Positions 6,076 through 6,660 of a DNA stretch of 6,660 nucleotides are shown here, in pieces. Made by a program: the position numbers and the translations under genes. The DNA is taken from assembly GCA_017881765.1 (NCBI GenBank), contig JADGQN010000271.1:1-6660 (forward strand). Reading direction: 5' to 3'. The notes below the pieces were generated by a model. It did not search any database. It was not told the DNA's origin and was given only the letters and a program-made list of their open reading frames with translations. Numbering within the stretch: position 1 is the stretch's first letter; every line of letters begins with the position of its first letter. The DNA is from Syntrophobacterales bacterium (GTDB taxonomy: Bacteria > Desulfobacterota > Syntrophorhabdia > Syntrophorhabdales > WCHB1-27).

Positions 6076-6261
6076 TTACATGAACGTCGCCAGTTCGATA
6101 CCCGTTTTCTGTGGCATGGTCTGATCGGTTATTACGAGGTCGAATTCGTGAGGGATTTGCCTGAAGATGGCCAGGGCTTCGTGGCCGGAGGTTGGCTTGA
6201 TATCTCGAAGTATACTTATCTCGATGTTTTCTCGTAGCGGAAATGCGCAGGAGATGGTAAT
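6076..6261 (-). pseudogene. remnant of a response-regulator receiver (CheY-like) domain
   Basis: The minus-strand frame between stops at 6262-6264 and 6076-6078 encodes SGHEALAIFRQIPHEFDLVITDQTMPQKTGIELA, shown here in parts: SGHEALAIF, then FDLVITDQTMP, then TGIELA. This is the centre of a receiver domain, with the phospho-acceptor aspartate in VITD. The N-terminal acidic strand (LVVDDE) is missing, there is no ATG, GTG or TTG start in the frame, and a stop follows ELATFM where the LLxIRPDxPVILxTG block should come. The piece covers about a third of the domain and must be a relic of a response regulator or hybrid kinase. A loose RPDMP-like echo in another frame just downstream hints at a frameshift but is weak. 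Confidence 0.7.
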
Positions 6262-6270
6262 CTATAAACG

Positions 6271-6296
6271 GACCGAGAAAAACAGACTAATCGGTC
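6271..6296. repeat. 6-bp inverted repeat upstream of the plus-strand gene
   Basis: GACCGA (6271-6276) and TCGGTC (6291-6296) are exact reverse complements around a 14-base centre, 35 bp before the ATG at 6331. It may be a regulator site or leader hairpin for that gene. A short dyad like this can also occur by chance. Confidence 0.3.
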
Positions 6297-6330
6297 ATTC
6301 ATTGTTCATTGCCGGGAAGGGAAAGGATCG

Positions 6331-6627
6331 ATGGCGACCATAACGGACTTTGAATCATGGCTTGATCGAATTCGTCCGAAAAGCACCATCGATGTTTATT
6401 CCCTTTACAGGGCCATCATTGATCAGGAGAATCTTGGTAGGTTTCACTGCCTAAAGAACGATGCACAACTTTTCCTGAGGACCGACAAAACGGATGAAGT
6501 CCTTATGCTCGCTTCTGATGAGGCTGTTAAAGAATCTCTCTCCACTCTCAGAAGAAGGTTCAGCATTGAGGGTGATATAAGGGGCTGGTATATAACTCGC
6601 AGAGCAATGGAAAGGTATCACGAATAA
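6331..6627 (+). CDS. hypothetical protein, 98 residues
   Basis: This is the only convincing plus-strand gene. The ATG is preceded by the purine-rich GGGAAGGGAAAGGATCG, which offers AAGG-type sites. The product begins MATITDFESWLDRIRPKSTI, has a helix-rich first half (SLYRAIID around residues 24-31), a middle TDKTDEVLMLASDEAVKESL and a C-terminal RGWYITRRAMERYHE. It has no signal peptide, no membrane segment and no metal-binding cysteines, so a small soluble cytosolic protein is likely. The mixed alpha/beta pattern and basic C-terminus leave its function open, and I do not recognise the family. It is transcribed away from the receiver-domain relic. It stops 33 bp before the right edge, and nothing after it can be identified. 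Confidence 0.6.
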   Translation: MATITDFESWLDRIRPKSTIDVYSLYRAIIDQENLGRFHCLKNDAQLFLRTDKTDEVLMLASDEAVKESLSTLRRRFSIEGDIRGWYITRRAMERYHE

Positions 6628-6660
6628 GAAGGGGCTCAGGCTCAAAACGGCCCTCGATAA

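Noticed and set aside
5917..6237. Plus-strand open frame of 106 codons
   Set aside because: The opposite strand carries both the 59-residue ORF and the receiver-domain relic, which explain this open frame as a shadow.

Overview
The window is about 6.7 kb of bacterial chromosome with moderately high GC in the genes and AT-richer intergenic DNA. It holds four confident protein genes, all on the minus strand, one smaller unknown gene on the plus strand at the right edge, and a degraded stretch (about 5.4-6.3 kb) with gene remnants and small ORFs. The short-form endonuclease V, the TAXI-type binding protein and a receiver-domain remnant of the FDLVITDQTMP type together suggest a deltaproteobacterium (Desulfobacterota sense). 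That is an inference from family flavour; there is no rRNA or other marker gene.

Reading the minus strand from right to left: a short endonuclease V-like DNA repair protein (4839-5372) has a candidate promoter overlapped by a TTACA-N4-TGTAA dyad. Next is a large secreted protein with a signal peptide, a fibronectin-III-like domain and a right-handed parallel beta-helix (2573-4582). It has a candidate promoter, two hairpins in its leader and a terminator-like stem-loop just past its stop, so it looks like a self-contained transcription unit. Then come a DJ-1/PfpI-superfamily protein of the glyoxalase III-like type (1633-2214) and, 106 bp downstream, a TAXI-family solute-binding protein with a membrane segment at each end (195-1526) and no TRAP permease beside it. 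The last two could be co-transcribed, although an imperfect hairpin lies between them.

The 358-bp gap upstream of the DJ-1 gene is the most structured non-coding DNA. A perfect 12-bp inverted repeat brackets a good candidate promoter, and the leader carries two 18-bp direct repeats spaced 25 bp apart, which resemble the repeated ends of IS21-family insertion sequences.

Between the endonuclease V gene and the right edge, the minus strand carries a startless response-regulator receiver fragment (6076-6261), an unannotated 59-codon ORF with a plausible start (5804-5983) and, in the same frame directly past its stop, a further open stretch with protein-like composition but no good start (5480-5803). 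The plus-strand gene at 6331-6627 encodes a 98-residue protein I do not recognise.

I see no CRISPR array, tRNA, rRNA, complete insertion sequence, phage gene or recognisable defence system. The window looks like ordinary housekeeping and envelope genes next to a decaying accessory patch; I found no convincing new multi-gene system.
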